DNA from: CAIVAT01 sp964455285
GTDB taxonomy: Bacteria > Bacteroidota > Bacteroidia > Bacteroidales > FEN-979
Reading direction: 5' to 3'
Assembly: GCA_964455285.1 (NCBI GenBank)
Contig: CAYVVG010000013.1
Coordinates: forward strand, 1 to 64,000
DNA: 64,000 nt
Shown: piece after piece, positions 42,829-52,016 of the stretch
How the letters are laid out: the number at the start of each line of letters is the position of its first letter
How positions within the stretch are numbered: position 1 is the stretch's first letter
Translations under genes and position numbers: made by a program
Notes under the pieces: generated by a model
Database searches by the model: none
What the model was told of the DNA's origin: nothing
The model's input: the letters and a program-made list of their open reading frames with translations, nothing else

Positions 42829-44748
42829 TTATTTGTCTTTCACCTCTTCGAAGTCGACATCGGTCACCTCGTCGTTGCCCGATCCTTTCGGGCCCTGCTG
42901 CTGCTGGGCGCCGGCATCGCCGGGCTGGCCCGGTTGCGGACCTGCCTGCGACTGCTTGTACATCTCCTCGCTGGCGCTCTGCCACAGGGTGTTCAGGTGG
43001 GCCATGGCCGTATCGATACCCGCCATGTCGCGGTTCTTGTGTGCATTTTTTAACTCTTCTGCCGCTTTTTCCAGGGCCGTTCTCTTGTCGGCGGGCAGCT
43101 TGTCGCCGAACTCCTTCAACTGCTTCTCGGTCTGGAACACGAGGCTGTCGGCCTGGTTCAGCTTATCGACCTCCTCTTTCACCTTCCGGTCGGCGTCGGC
43201 GTTGGCCTGGGCCTCTTCGCGCATCCGCCGGATGTCGTTCTCCGAAAGTCCTGAGGAAGCCTCGATCCGGATCTGCTGCGACTTGCCCGTGGCCTTGTCC
43301 TTGGCCGTCACATGCAGGATCCCGTTGGCATCGATGTCGAAGGTCACTTCGACCTGTGGGATGCCGCGCATGGCCGGCGGGATCCCGTCGAGGTGGAACC
43401 GCCCGATGCTCTTGTTCTGGTTGGCCATGGGCCGTTCTCCCTGGAGCACGTGGATCTCGACAGTGGTCTGGTTATCGGCAGCCGTGGAAAAGACCTCCGA
43501 CTTGCGGGTGGGGATTGTGGTATTGGACTCGATCAGCCGGGTCATCACGCCTCCGAGGGTCTCGATGCCCAGCGACAGCGGGGTGACGTCGAGCAGCAGT
43601 ACATCCTTTACTTCCCCCGTCAGGACACCTCCCTGGATGGCGGCGCCGATGGCCACCACCTCGTCGGGGTTCACCCCCTTGGAGGGTTCCTTGCCGAAGA
43701 AGTCGCGGACCAGTTTCTGCACGGCGGGAATGCGGGTAGAACCTCCCACGAGGATCACCTCATCCACCTCCGAAGCCTTCATCCCGGCGTCCTGCAGGGC
43801 TTTCTGGCATGGGGAAAGGGTCGATTGGATCAGGGTATCGACGAGCTGTTCGAATTTTGAACGGGTCATCTTCTTGACCAGGTGCTTGGGCACCCCGTCG
43901 ACCGGCATGATATAGGGCAGGTTGATCTCCGTCTCCATCGAGCTGGAAAGTTCGATCTTCGCCTTTTCCGCCGCTTCCTTGAGCCGCTGAAGGGCCATCG
44001 GGTCCTTGCGCAGGTCAACCCCTTCGTCTTTCTGGAATTCTTCGGCCAGCCAGTCAATCAGGACATGGTCGAAATCGTCGCCCCCCAGGTGGGTGTTGCC
44101 ATTGGTCGACTTCACTTCAAAAACGCCTTCGCCGAGTTCCAGGATGGAGATGTCGAAAGTGCCTCCTCCCAGGTCGAACACGGCCACCTTGAGGTCCTTG
44201 TGTTTTTTGTCCAGGCCGTATGCCAGGGCGGCTGCGGTCGGCTCGTTGATGATGCGTTTCACCGTCAGTCCCGCGATCTCGCCGGCTTCTTTGGTGGCCT
44301 GGCGCTGCGAGTCGCTGAAGTAGGCAGGAACGGTAATGACTGCCTCTTTCACCTCCTGGCCCAGGTAATCTTCGGCGGTTTTCTTCATCTTTTGCAGGAC
44401 CATCGCACTGATCTCCTGCGGGGTGTAAAGCTTGCCGGTGATGTCCACCCTCGGGGTGTTGTTTTCGCCCCTGGCAACCTTGTAGGGTACCCGGCCGATC
44501 TCCTTCTGGACCTGATCCCAGTTTTCTCCCATGAAACGCTTGATGGAAAAAACGGTATTCCTCGGGTTGGTGATGGCCTGCCGCTTGGCGGGATCGCCAA
44601 CTTTCCGTTCGCCGTTCTCGGTGAAGCCGACCACCGACGGGGTGGTGCGACGCCCTTCGCTGTTGGGGATGACAACGGGTTCGTTCCCTTCCATGACCGC
44701 CACGCAGGAGTTGGTGGTTCCAAGGTCGATTCCAATGATTTTAGCCAT
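42829..44748 (-). CDS. dnaK: Chaperone DnaK (Hsp70)
   Basis: 639 residues, full length. ATP-driven Hsp70 chaperone in the cytosol. Signatures: IGIDLGTTNSCVAVMEG (about 4-20), VFDLGGGTFDISIL (about 190), VILVGGSTRIPAVQKLV (about 334) and the interdomain linker DVLLLDVTPLSLGIETLGG (about 385). The C-terminus has the typical Q/G-rich tail and ends TDVDFEEVKDK. No dnaJ or grpE is adjacent, so it is encoded as a single gene, common in Bacteroidota. No CIRCE element was seen in the 130-nt upstream gap, which shows no clear promoter match either. Confidence 0.98.
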   Translation of the reverse strand: MAKIIGIDLGTTNSCVAVMEGNEPVVIPNSEGRRTTPSVVGFTENGERKVGDPAKRQAITNPRNTVFSIKRFMGENWDQVQKEIGRVPYKVARGENNTPRVDITGKLYTPQEISAMVLQKMKKTAEDYLGQEVKEAVITVPAYFSDSQRQATKEAGEIAGLTVKRIINEPTAAALAYGLDKKHKDLKVAVFDLGGGTFDISILELGEGVFEVKSTNGNTHLGGDDFDHVLIDWLAEEFQKDEGVDLRKDPMALQRLKEAAEKAKIELSSSMETEINLPYIMPVDGVPKHLVKKMTRSKFEQLVDTLIQSTLSPCQKALQDAGMKASEVDEVILVGGSTRIPAVQKLVRDFFGKEPSKGVNPDEVVAIGAAIQGGVLTGEVKDVLLLDVTPLSLGIETLGGVMTRLIESNTTIPTRKSEVFSTAADNQTTVEIHVLQGERPMANQNKSIGRFHLDGIPPAMRGIPQVEVTFDIDANGILHVTAKDKATGKSQQIRIEASSGLSENDIRRMREEAQANADADRKVKEEVDKLNQADSLVFQTEKQLKEFGDKLPADKRTALEKAAEELKNAHKNRDMAGIDTAMAHLNTLWQSASEEMYKQSQAGPQPGQPGDAGAQQQQGPKGSGNDEVTDVDFEEVKDK

Positions 44749-44881
44749 ATGCTGTTATCGTATTAAATTGAATGTTTTCGATGCAATGTGCAACTCAGCG
44801 ATCAATCATCGTACCAAATGAATAATCGTGGCAGCGGGGTGACAAAAAGGCAGAAATGAAAGAGATACCGGGATACGCCTG

Positions 44882-45895
44882 TCAGTGTTCGAAATTCAGG
44901 TCTTTGGTCAGCAGGTTGGATTCCAGTTCCGCTTTGGAAGCGAGGAATACGGAGTCCACACTCTTCGTGAACCTGGAGGAGAAAAGGCCGAGGCCGTTGG
45001 TGATGTTGGAATAGGCCGGCTTCTCCTGTATCAGCGACAGCGAGGGACGGTTGACATCGATATAGGTGCTCAGTTCGGGCGCTGCGGCAGTAAATATGAA
45101 GTCGAGGTGCCGGGCCGCCCGGCGGACCAGCGGATCGACCCTGATCGCTCCTCCTTTCCCATCTACACCCCCGAGAAAGGTATAAAAGAGATTGGCCGGA
45201 TAATAAAGATCGAACTTCTGGCTGACGCTGACATTGTTCGGTTTTACCGCATCAAAAAGGATCCAGTCAACATGCTTCAGCACCTTGTTGCCGGGATCCG
45301 AGTTATACCATTCGAGGTAATGGAACCGGACGAGCAGCTGATAGCGTTTCCCGTTGCTGTAATCCGCCGTGGTCCATTTGATGCGGAAGGTCTGCTCCGG
45401 AATGAAGCTGATGGTGCCGTTGGGAAAGAAGACCTCGAAATCGCGGACGAGGGCGGTTTGGGAGGTCACGGTCTTCCCGGTCACTTTGTTGCGGATGAAC
45501 AGCTTGTAGGTATGATCCGGGTTCAACTTGCCGACGGTGTAGTACATCAGCTGATCGGGGTAATAGAAGATCGAATCGCCCGCCTCCTTGTTGTGAATGG
45601 TCACGGTATCGCAGGGGTGGGAGGCGATCCGGGTGGTATCGGCATATTCGTCGAGGCGCACCTCCAGGGTACCCGGGTAGGTGCTGGAATCGGGCACCTG
45701 CGCAAAACGGAGCGCGTCGCCCTCCCCCAGGAAAGCCTTGGTGATCTTGATATAGTTGGTGTCGGCGGCCGGATCGAGCAGGCCGTAAACCACCGTGACA
45801 TCCTTCCAGCCGGCGTTGACGTCGAAATCTTTGTTGCAGGCGACGAGTGCGGGAAGCAGGAGCAGAAGATGGAGAAACAAACGGAAGGATCGCAT
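44882..45895 (-). CDS. DUF4249-type lipoprotein
   Basis: 337 residues from the ATG at 45895. Lipoprotein signal peptide with lipobox LVAC (acylated cysteine at about residue 20). The body matches the DUF4249 family: an early segment on 'VVYGLLDPAADTNYIKITKAF', strands with 'LEVRLDEYADTTR', and 'YTVGKLNPDHTYKLFIRN'. DUF4249 proteins often lie beside TonB-dependent receptors in Bacteroidota; here no receptor is adjacent. The longer frame from 45928 would start inside the promoter palindrome, so the ATG at 45895 is preferred. Its function is unknown. Confidence 0.85.
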   Translation of the reverse strand: MRSFRLFLHLLLLLPALVACNKDFDVNAGWKDVTVVYGLLDPAADTNYIKITKAFLGEGDALRFAQVPDSSTYPGTLEVRLDEYADTTRIASHPCDTVTIHNKEAGDSIFYYPDQLMYYTVGKLNPDHTYKLFIRNKVTGKTVTSQTALVRDFEVFFPNGTISFIPEQTFRIKWTTADYSNGKRYQLLVRFHYLEWYNSDPGNKVLKHVDWILFDAVKPNNVSVSQKFDLYYPANLFYTFLGGVDGKGGAIRVDPLVRRAARHLDFIFTAAAPELSTYIDVNRPSLSLIQEKPAYSNITNGLGLFSSRFTKSVDSVFLASKAELESNLLTKDLNFEH

Positions 45896-45917
45896 GGGAG
45901 AGGAAATTTCAGGATGA

Positions 45918-45946
45918 CAAAAGTACATATTTTAATCGTACTTTTG
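45918..45946. promoter_or_regulatory. Divergent -7 elements forming a 9-bp inverted repeat
   Basis: CAAAAGTAC at 45918-45926 and GTACTTTTG at 45938-45946 are exact reverse complements. On the minus strand this gives TACTTTTG for the DUF4249 gene, and on the plus strand TACTTTTG for panB (ATG 45964). One site can therefore serve both divergent genes. Confidence 0.6.
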
Positions 45947-45963
45947 TCCCTTAAACCACAACT

Positions 45964-46788
45964 ATGTCATCTGCCCCGTCATTTCGCAACGTGACCAAGG
46001 TCACCACGCACATATTGCAGGAGATGAAACTGAAGGGAGAGAAGATCGCCATGCTCACCGCGTACGACTACTCCTTTGCCCGTATCCTCGACAGCACCGG
46101 CATCGATGTGATCCTGGTCGGCGATTCCGCCTCCAATGTCATGGCGGGGCACACCTCCACCCTGCCCATCACGCTGAACGAGATGATCTACCACGGGTCG
46201 TCGGTCGTTCGGGCGGTCCGGCGCGCGCTGGTGGTCGTCGATCTTCCCTTCGGCACCTACCAGGGCAATTCGAAGGAAGCGCTGAACTCGGCGATCCGCA
46301 TCATGAAGGAGGCCGGGGCCGATGCGGTCAAGCTCGAAGGGGGCCGCGAGATCCTCGAATCGGTCGACCGCATCCTGTCGGCCGGGATCCCCGTGATGGG
46401 ACACCTCGGGCTCACCCCCCAGTCGATCCATAAATTCGGGACCTATGTGGTGCGGGCAACGAGCGAGGAGGAGGCCTCCAAACTGCTCGACGACGCGGTG
46501 CAGCTCGAAAAAGCCGGTTGCTTTGCCATCGTGCTGGAGAAAATTCCGGCCACCCTGGGCTCGAAAGTGACCCGGTCGCTGCGCATCCCCATCATCGGGA
46601 TCGGGGCAGGGCAAGGAGTTGACGGCCAGGTGCTGGTGCTCCACGACATGCTGGGGATCACCATGGATTTCTCGCCCCGGTTCCTGAGGCGCTATGCCAA
46701 TTTGTCGGAGGTGGTCCGGGGGGCCGTGAATACCTACATTCAGGATGTGAAAACGCTCGACTTCCCCAATGAAAAGGAGCAGTATTGA
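45964..46788 (+). CDS. panB: 3-methyl-2-oxobutanoate hydroxymethyltransferase
   Basis: 274 residues, full length. Transfers a hydroxymethyl group from 5,10-methylene-tetrahydrofolate to 2-oxoisovalerate to give ketopantoate, the first step of pantothenate and CoA synthesis. Typical motifs: MLTAYDYSFARILD, ILVGDSASNVMAGH with the metal-binding Asp, ADAVKLEGG, MGHLGLTPQSIHKFG and the catalytic-region GIGAGQGVDGQVLVLHDMLG. The TIM-barrel family is well conserved. It overlaps the downstream pseudouridine synthase gene by 20 nt. panC is not nearby. Confidence 0.97.
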   Translation: MSSAPSFRNVTKVTTHILQEMKLKGEKIAMLTAYDYSFARILDSTGIDVILVGDSASNVMAGHTSTLPITLNEMIYHGSSVVRAVRRALVVVDLPFGTYQGNSKEALNSAIRIMKEAGADAVKLEGGREILESVDRILSAGIPVMGHLGLTPQSIHKFGTYVVRATSEEEASKLLDDAVQLEKAGCFAIVLEKIPATLGSKVTRSLRIPIIGIGAGQGVDGQVLVLHDMLGITMDFSPRFLRRYANLSEVVRGAVNTYIQDVKTLDFPNEKEQY

Positions 46789-47482
46789 CCGGGAGATCCT
46801 GTATGAGGACAACCACCTGATCATCGTCAACAAACTTCCTTCCGATATCATCCAGGGCGACAAAACCGGCGATGAACCCCTTGGCGAAGCCGTCAAGCAA
46901 TACCTCCGGGAGAAATATAAAAAGCCGGGAGCCGTCTTCCTCGGTGTTGTTCACAGGCTCGACCGTCCCGTGAGCGGTGCGGTGATCTTCGCACGTACCA
47001 GCAAGGCGCTGAGCAGGTTAAACTCCCTGCTGCGCGACGGCCAGATCAGTAAAACCTACTGGGCGGTGGTAAAAAATGCCCCTCCCCTTTCGGAGGGGAA
47101 ACTGGTTCAGCACCTGGTGAGGAATGAGAAGCAAAACCGGTCGTACGTGTACGACAAACCCGTGGCAGGCTCGCGCGAAGCGGTCCTTACTTACCGGCTT
47201 GCGGGCCAAAGCGACGGCTACTACCTGCTCGAAGTAAACCTGCTCACGGGAAGGCATCACCAGATCCGGGCACAACTGGCCGCGGCGGGCTGCCCGATCA
47301 AGGGCGATCTCAAGTACGGTTTCCCCCGGTCGAACCCGGGCGGATTCATTCATTTGCACGCCCGCACGATCGAATTGGTCCACCCGGTGAAAAAAGAGCG
47401 GATACGGATAACGGCCGATCCACCTCCTGACCCGCTCTGGGACTTCTTCACCCGTCGGCAGGCCGGGGAGGGCCCGGCATGA
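46769..47482 (+). CDS. RluA-family RNA pseudouridine synthase
   Basis: 237 residues. Isomerises specific uridines in rRNA or tRNA to pseudouridine. Catalytic Asp in HRLDRPVSGAVIFARTSKAL (about residue 55), the substrate-loop segment LLTGRHHQIRAQLA (about 155) and GDLKYGFP (about 178) are all family-typical. There is no S4 domain, so it is a short stand-alone enzyme like RluC/D catalytic domains or TruC. Its target cannot be told from sequence. It overlaps panB at its start and the DUF4271 gene by the ATGA stop/start at its end, so it is translationally coupled. Confidence 0.92.
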   Translation: MKRSSIDREILYEDNHLIIVNKLPSDIIQGDKTGDEPLGEAVKQYLREKYKKPGAVFLGVVHRLDRPVSGAVIFARTSKALSRLNSLLRDGQISKTYWAVVKNAPPLSEGKLVQHLVRNEKQNRSYVYDKPVAGSREAVLTYRLAGQSDGYYLLEVNLLTGRHHQIRAQLAAAGCPIKGDLKYGFPRSNPGGFIHLHARTIELVHPVKKERIRITADPPPDPLWDFFTRRQAGEGPA

Positions 47483-48261
47483 TGAACCGCATCAGGATCT
47501 CGTATGATACCACCGCCGGGCTGCAAAGCATCGTGTTTCCCCGGCAGGGGTACGACCCATCGGTATTCGGGTCGCACCAGTTGCAGGTCCGCGATCAGGT
47601 CCGCCCGCAGTTGGTCCACCGGCAGCCCGACTGGATGCTGGCCATCCTGCTGTTCTGCTTCATCATCCTGGCCTGGGTGCAGGTTTTCTTCCATAAACGG
47701 ATGCGGCAGATCTTCCGCGCCCCCTTCTCCCAGCGTTTCATCAACCAGCTCATGCGCGACGGCAACCTGTTCCAGGAACGCATTGCCGTGGCCCTCACCG
47801 CCGTGTATATACTGTCGCTATCGCTGTTCCTGTACACGTTCAACGAACAGGTGCTGAAGACATACATCCACGGGATCTCGGGCCTTCCCCTGTTCGCCCT
47901 GATCATCGCGGCCTGCATCCTGCTGCCGGTATTGAAGACCGGGGTGATCCAGTTCCTCGGGATCATCTTCCGGACCCGGGAAACCACCGCCCATTACATG
48001 CTCAACATGCTTATCATCAACCTTATAACAGGACCCGTCCTGCTGACCGGACTCGTCTTTATCATCTACCTCGAATATGCATGGCTGCTTTATCTCGTAC
48101 TGGCGATCCTGGGATTCCTCTTCCTGCTCCGTTTCCTTCGCGGACTGATGGTCGGATTGACGCTGACGAAATTTTCTTATTTATTTTTATTTGTGTATCT
48201 TTGCACGCTCGAAATTTTACCCCTGCTGATCCTGGCCAAACTGGTAATTGACAGGGGTTAA
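47479..48261 (+). CDS. DUF4271 membrane protein
   Basis: 260 residues. A hydrophilic N-terminus of about 50 residues is followed by six to seven predicted helices (about 52-70, 103-121, 133-155, 175-195, 200-222, 232-250). It matches DUF4271, a Bacteroidota-specific membrane family of unknown function that is typically next to hemD and rnpA, as here. Start and stop overlap the preceding gene by 4 nt. The last 70 nt host a promoter-like element for the hemD transcript. Confidence 0.9.
   Translation: MMNRIRISYDTTAGLQSIVFPRQGYDPSVFGSHQLQVRDQVRPQLVHRQPDWMLAILLFCFIILAWVQVFFHKRMRQIFRAPFSQRFINQLMRDGNLFQERIAVALTAVYILSLSLFLYTFNEQVLKTYIHGISGLPLFALIIAACILLPVLKTGVIQFLGIIFRTRETTAHYMLNMLIINLITGPVLLTGLVFIIYLEYAWLLYLVLAILGFLFLLRFLRGLMVGLTLTKFSYLFLFVYLCTLEILPLLILAKLVIDRG
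48196..48203 (+). promoter_or_regulatory. Possible internal -7 element (TATCTTTG) for hemD
   Basis: Exact TAnnTTTG match in an AT-rich stretch inside the 3' end of the DUF4271 gene, 110 nt upstream of the hemD TTG. It could uncouple the hemD-rnpA-yidD transcript from panB-rluA-DUF4271. Confidence 0.4.
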
Positions 48262-48313
48262 CGTTCAGGCAGTGAAGTACTTTCGTATTTGTGAACGCTA
48301 ACACGTTAGGACC

Positions 48314-49066
48314 TTGAAGATAAAGAATATCCTGGTTTCCCAGCCTCAGCCTATCGATTTTGAGAAATCACCCTATGGTGAAATAGCCCGCAAGCACAAT
48401 GTCAGTATAACTTTCCGCAAGTTTTTCAAGATCGAAGGGATCCCTGCCAAAGATTTCCGGAAGGATCGTGTGAACCCGCTTGATTTCTCCGCGGTCATAT
48501 TCACATCCCGCAACGCGGTGGATCATTACTTCAGGATGTGCAAGGAGATGAGGATCGAAGTCCCCGAGACGATGAAGTATTTCAGCATCTCCGAATCGAC
48601 GGCTTATTACCTGCAGAAGTATGTGCAGTTCCGCAAACGGAAGATCTTTCACAGCAAGGAGAATTTCGCCAACCTGATCGAACTGATCAAAAAACATAAA
48701 ACCGAGAAGTTCCTGCTGCCGTGTTCCGACGTGCACAAACAGGAGATCCCGGTCATGCTGGAAGAGAACAAGATCCAGTACCAGAAGGCCGTGATCTACC
48801 GCACCCTCGCCAGCGACCTTTCCGACCTTGACATACGGAATTACCAGATGCTGGTCTTTTTCAGCCCGTCGGGGATCAAATCGCTGTTTAAGAACTTCCC
48901 CGAATTCAACCAGGGAGAGACTGCGATCGGCGCTTTCGGGCCGACCACGCACAAAGCCGTGAGGGATCACGGGCTGACCCTCACCATCGAAGCTCCTACG
49001 CAGGCCGCGGCTTCCATGACGACAGCCATCGACCTCTTCCTGCAGTCGGAAAGCAGAAAAAAGTAG
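48314..49066 (+). CDS. hemD: Uroporphyrinogen-III synthase
   Basis: 250 residues from a TTG start at 48314 (no ATG in the right place, an AGGA-like site precedes). HemD cyclises hydroxymethylbilane to uroporphyrinogen III for heme synthesis. The family is poorly conserved in sequence. Support comes from IKNILVSQPQPID at the N-terminus, FTSRNAVDHYF (about 55), FFSPSGIKSLF (about 180) and AIGAFGPTTHKAVRDHG (about 205), plus the typical Bacteroidota position between DUF4271 and rnpA. Heme supply is relevant to the cytochromes encoded earlier in the window. Confidence 0.9.
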   Translation: MKIKNILVSQPQPIDFEKSPYGEIARKHNVSITFRKFFKIEGIPAKDFRKDRVNPLDFSAVIFTSRNAVDHYFRMCKEMRIEVPETMKYFSISESTAYYLQKYVQFRKRKIFHSKENFANLIELIKKHKTEKFLLPCSDVHKQEIPVMLEENKIQYQKAVIYRTLASDLSDLDIRNYQMLVFFSPSGIKSLFKNFPEFNQGETAIGAFGPTTHKAVRDHGLTLTIEAPTQAAASMTTAIDLFLQSESRKK

Positions 49067-49108
49067 TCCGCAATCGTTACCGGTCCGAAGGTAATCTGCG
49101 ATCCCGGC

Positions 49109-49501
49109 ATGAAACTGACCTTCCCGAAAACCCAGCGTTTATGCAGCCGCAGGCTGATCGGCACTTTGCACCGGGAAGGCCGTTCCTTCCGCGTGTACCC
49201 GTTCCGGGCGAACTGGCTTCGCCTGCCGGCCGACTCCCCCGTTGCGGTCGGGGTACTGCTGGCCGTTCCGAAATACAATTTCCGGAAAGCCGTCGACCGG
49301 AACCTCATCCGCCGGCGGATGCGGGAAGCATACCGGCTGCACCGGCACCTGCTGGGCGACCGGCTGCAGGCCAGGGGTACACCGGTGGCGCTTTCCATCG
49401 CCTATACGGCCAAAGAAATACTGCCTTTCAGCGAGATCCAGGCTAAAATAATCTTACTTTTACAACGTTTATCAGAAGAAAATGAAAAAGTTACTGGGTA
49501 G
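49109..49501 (+). CDS. rnpA: Ribonuclease P protein component
   Basis: 130 residues, basic. Protein subunit that assists the RNase P ribozyme in trimming tRNA 5' leaders. The RNR signature AVDRNLIRRRMREAYRLH (about 61-78) is intact, and the N-terminal segment FPKTQRLCSRRLIGTLHREG is typical. It overlaps yidD by 20 nt. The gene order rnpA-yidD is conserved widely in bacteria; here they lie beside hemD instead of rpmH. Confidence 0.95.
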   Translation: MKLTFPKTQRLCSRRLIGTLHREGRSFRVYPFRANWLRLPADSPVAVGVLLAVPKYNFRKAVDRNLIRRRMREAYRLHRHLLGDRLQARGTPVALSIAYTAKEILPFSEIQAKIILLLQRLSEENEKVTG

Positions 49502-49706
49502 TTTTTTCATTTTGCTGATCCGGTTCTACCAGGGGGCTATCTCCCCTTACCTGATGCCCTCCTGCCGGTTCCATCCCAGTTGTTCGGCTTACGGGGTTGA
49601 AGCGATCGGGCGTCACGGGCCTTTCCGGGGCGGGTGGCTCACCCTGAAGCGGCTGCTGCGCTGTAACCCCTGGGGCGGAAGCGGTTACGACCCGGTACCG
49701 GATTGA
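49482..49706 (+). CDS. yidD: YidD membrane protein insertion efficiency factor
   Basis: 74 residues. Cytoplasmic-face membrane-associated protein that aids YidC-dependent insertion. Family motifs: IRFYQGAISPYLMPSCRFHPSCS with the conserved paired cysteines, and RLLRCNPWGGSGYDPVP at the end (about 58-74). It shares 20 nt with rnpA and ends 43 nt before the peptidase gene. Confidence 0.95.
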   Translation: MKKLLGSFFILLIRFYQGAISPYLMPSCRFHPSCSAYGVEAIGRHGPFRGGWLTLKRLLRCNPWGGSGYDPVPD

Positions 49707-49749
49707 TGTATTAATGAATATCGAACAACGCTTTTAACAGATTATCAAT

Positions 49750-51483
49750 ATGATAAACAGGATTCCAAGGATTGCTGGCTTGATCGTCTTTCTCTTTCTT
49801 TTTATGGGTTCCCGGCCTGAGGCTATCGGGCAGTCGCCCGATCAGCAGGGTTTCGAGATCATGAAAAACCTGGATATTTATTCGAACCTGATCAAGGAAC
49901 TGAACCAGGACTATGTGGATGATATCAACCCGGGGGAACTGACACAGACCGCCATCGACGCCATGCTGGAGTCGCTTGACCCATACACCAACTTCATCCC
50001 CGAATCGCAGGTGGAAGATTACAAGTTCATTACCACCGGGCAGTATGGCGGCATCGGGGCCCTCATCCACCAGCAGGGCGACTACATCGTCATCTCGGAA
50101 CCATACGAGGGTTCGCCAGCCATCAAGGCGGGGCTCAGAGCGGGCGACAGGATCCTCGAGGTCAACGGCAAGACCGCCAAAGGAAAATCGTACGACGATG
50201 TCAGCGCCATTCTGAAAGGGCAGGCCGGCACGACCGTCACTGTCAGGCTCGAGCGCGACGGTGAACCCGCCCCGTTCGAGAAGGTGATCACCCGCGAGAA
50301 CATCAAGATCGACAACATCCCCTATTCGGGCATCGTGGAGCCGGGCATCGGCTATATCAAGCTAAGCGGGTTCACCCAGCATGCCGCCAAGGAGGTGAAG
50401 CAGGCGTTCGCCCGGATGAAGGAGAACAACGAACTGAAAGGGATCGTCATCGACCTGCGCGGCAATGGCGGGGGACTGCTGACCGAAGCAGTCGACATCG
50501 CCAGCATGTTCGTCGAACGGGGTCTCGAGATCGTCAGTACAAAAGGGAAAATGGCCGATAAAAACCGGGCCCATTTCACCATGAATCCCCCGGTCGATCT
50601 GACCATACCGGTAGCCATCCTGGTCGACCGGGCCAGCGCATCGGCCAGCGAGATCCTGGCCGGGTCGCTGCAGGATCTCGACCGGGCGGTGGTCATCGGA
50701 CAGCGGACGTTCGGGAAGGGACTGGTGCAGAATGTGGTGCCTCTCTCCTACAACGCCCAGATGAAGATCACGGTGGCGAAATACTACATTCCCAGCGGCC
50801 GCTGCATTCAGGCCATCGACTACGAGCATAAAAAGACCGACGGCTCTTTCGGCAAGATCCCCGATTCGCTGATCCGTGCTTTTAAAACCCGCAACGGCCG
50901 TACCGTTTACGATGGCGGCGGGATCAACCCCGACATCATCACCCCGACCCGGCACTTCAGCAGCCTCTCTACGTCGCTGTTCCGCAAATACATGGTTTTC
51001 GACTACGCCACTCTTTTTTCCCGCCGTCATCCCGCCATCGCCCCGGCCGATTCGTTCCGGGTCGACGACAGCATTTACAACGGTTTTACCGGATTCATCC
51101 GGTCGAAAGATTTCACCTACAGGACCCGCAGCGAAACTGCCCTGGAAAACCTGAAGGAGACGGCGCTCCGGGAAAAATACTTCGATGCGATCCAGGTGGA
51201 ATACGACCACCTGAAGGCCCGGATGGAAAAGGATAAACTGGAAGACCTGAACAAGTACAGCGACCAGATCCGTGAACTGCTCCGCATGGAGATCGTTTCG
51301 CGTTATTATTACCAGAAAGGAAAGGTGCTGGCGTCGCTTGAAAATGACCCGGAACTCACCGAGGCCATCACCACCCTCCGCGATCCGGTGAAATACGGCG
51401 ATATCCTGGCCGGAAAATACGTACAGCCGAAGCCGGAGATCCCGGTTCGCGGCGACGATGAGGAAGAATCCATCGACGAATAA
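49750..51483 (+). CDS. S41 family C-terminal processing peptidase
   Basis: 577 residues. Periplasmic serine protease of the Tsp/CtpA family. Signal peptide about 1-27 (ends IGQ). A PDZ domain spans about 95-175 (YGGIGALIHQQGDY ... GLRAGDRILEVNGK). The S41 catalytic domain lies at about 180-390, with the serine in DRASASASEI (about 300) and the lysine in QRTFGKGLVQN (about 325). A C-terminal helical region (about 440-560) is present, as in many Bacteroidota members. It is the start of a short plus-strand group with cdd and chaN. Confidence 0.94.
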   Translation: MINRIPRIAGLIVFLFLFMGSRPEAIGQSPDQQGFEIMKNLDIYSNLIKELNQDYVDDINPGELTQTAIDAMLESLDPYTNFIPESQVEDYKFITTGQYGGIGALIHQQGDYIVISEPYEGSPAIKAGLRAGDRILEVNGKTAKGKSYDDVSAILKGQAGTTVTVRLERDGEPAPFEKVITRENIKIDNIPYSGIVEPGIGYIKLSGFTQHAAKEVKQAFARMKENNELKGIVIDLRGNGGGLLTEAVDIASMFVERGLEIVSTKGKMADKNRAHFTMNPPVDLTIPVAILVDRASASASEILAGSLQDLDRAVVIGQRTFGKGLVQNVVPLSYNAQMKITVAKYYIPSGRCIQAIDYEHKKTDGSFGKIPDSLIRAFKTRNGRTVYDGGGINPDIITPTRHFSSLSTSLFRKYMVFDYATLFSRRHPAIAPADSFRVDDSIYNGFTGFIRSKDFTYRTRSETALENLKETALREKYFDAIQVEYDHLKARMEKDKLEDLNKYSDQIRELLRMEIVSRYYYQKGKVLASLENDPELTEAITTLRDPVKYGDILAGKYVQPKPEIPVRGDDEEESIDE

Positions 51484-51493
51484 CCGATCTACG

Positions 51494-51988
51494 ATGAAAC
51501 AGGTCCATCACTCCTTCCATTACCTCGAATACGACTCCCCGGAAGAACTGCCCGCTTCCGAACGGGAACTTCTCCGGGACGCACGGGAAGCGCTGACCGG
51601 CTCCTACGCTCCCTATTCCCGCTATCATGTCGGGGCGGCCGTCAGGCTGGCCAACGGCGTTGTGGTGACCGGAAGCAACCAGGAAAACATGTCGTTCCCG
51701 GCCGGCCTTTGCGCCGAACGGGTAGCCGTTTTCGCGGCTGCCGCCGGGCACCCCGGAGTGGCGGTATCCGAGATCGCCATCACCGCCCGGTCCGAGGCCT
51801 TCGAGGTCGGCGAACCGGTCCCTCCCTGCGGCATGTGCAGGCAGGCCATCGTGGAGTACGAGATGAAGTTCGACCATCCTATCCGTCTCATCCTCAGTGG
51901 CAACACAGGGAAAGTATGGGTGTTTGAAGGAATGCACACCCTGCTTCCTATGGCCTTTCATGAAAACGGCCTGGCCCTAAAGAAGTAA
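51494..51988 (+). CDS. cdd: Cytidine deaminase
   Basis: 164 residues from the ATG at 51494, 10 nt after the peptidase stop. Converts cytidine and deoxycytidine to uridine in pyrimidine salvage. Zinc and catalytic motifs are complete: LCAERVAVF with Cys and the proton-shuttling Glu (about 77-79) and PPCGMCRQ with both zinc cysteines (about 112-115). The tetrameric short form has about 130 residues; this one has an N-terminal extension of about 25 residues, which is common in the Bacteroidota. The longer open frame from 51458 overlaps the peptidase gene and is less likely. Confidence 0.95.
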   Translation: MKQVHHSFHYLEYDSPEELPASERELLRDAREALTGSYAPYSRYHVGAAVRLANGVVVTGSNQENMSFPAGLCAERVAVFAAAAGHPGVAVSEIAITARSEAFEVGEPVPPCGMCRQAIVEYEMKFDHPIRLILSGNTGKVWVFEGMHTLLPMAFHENGLALKK

Positions 51989-52016
51989 CCGAATCCTCCG
52001 CATCAATTCCATCCCC

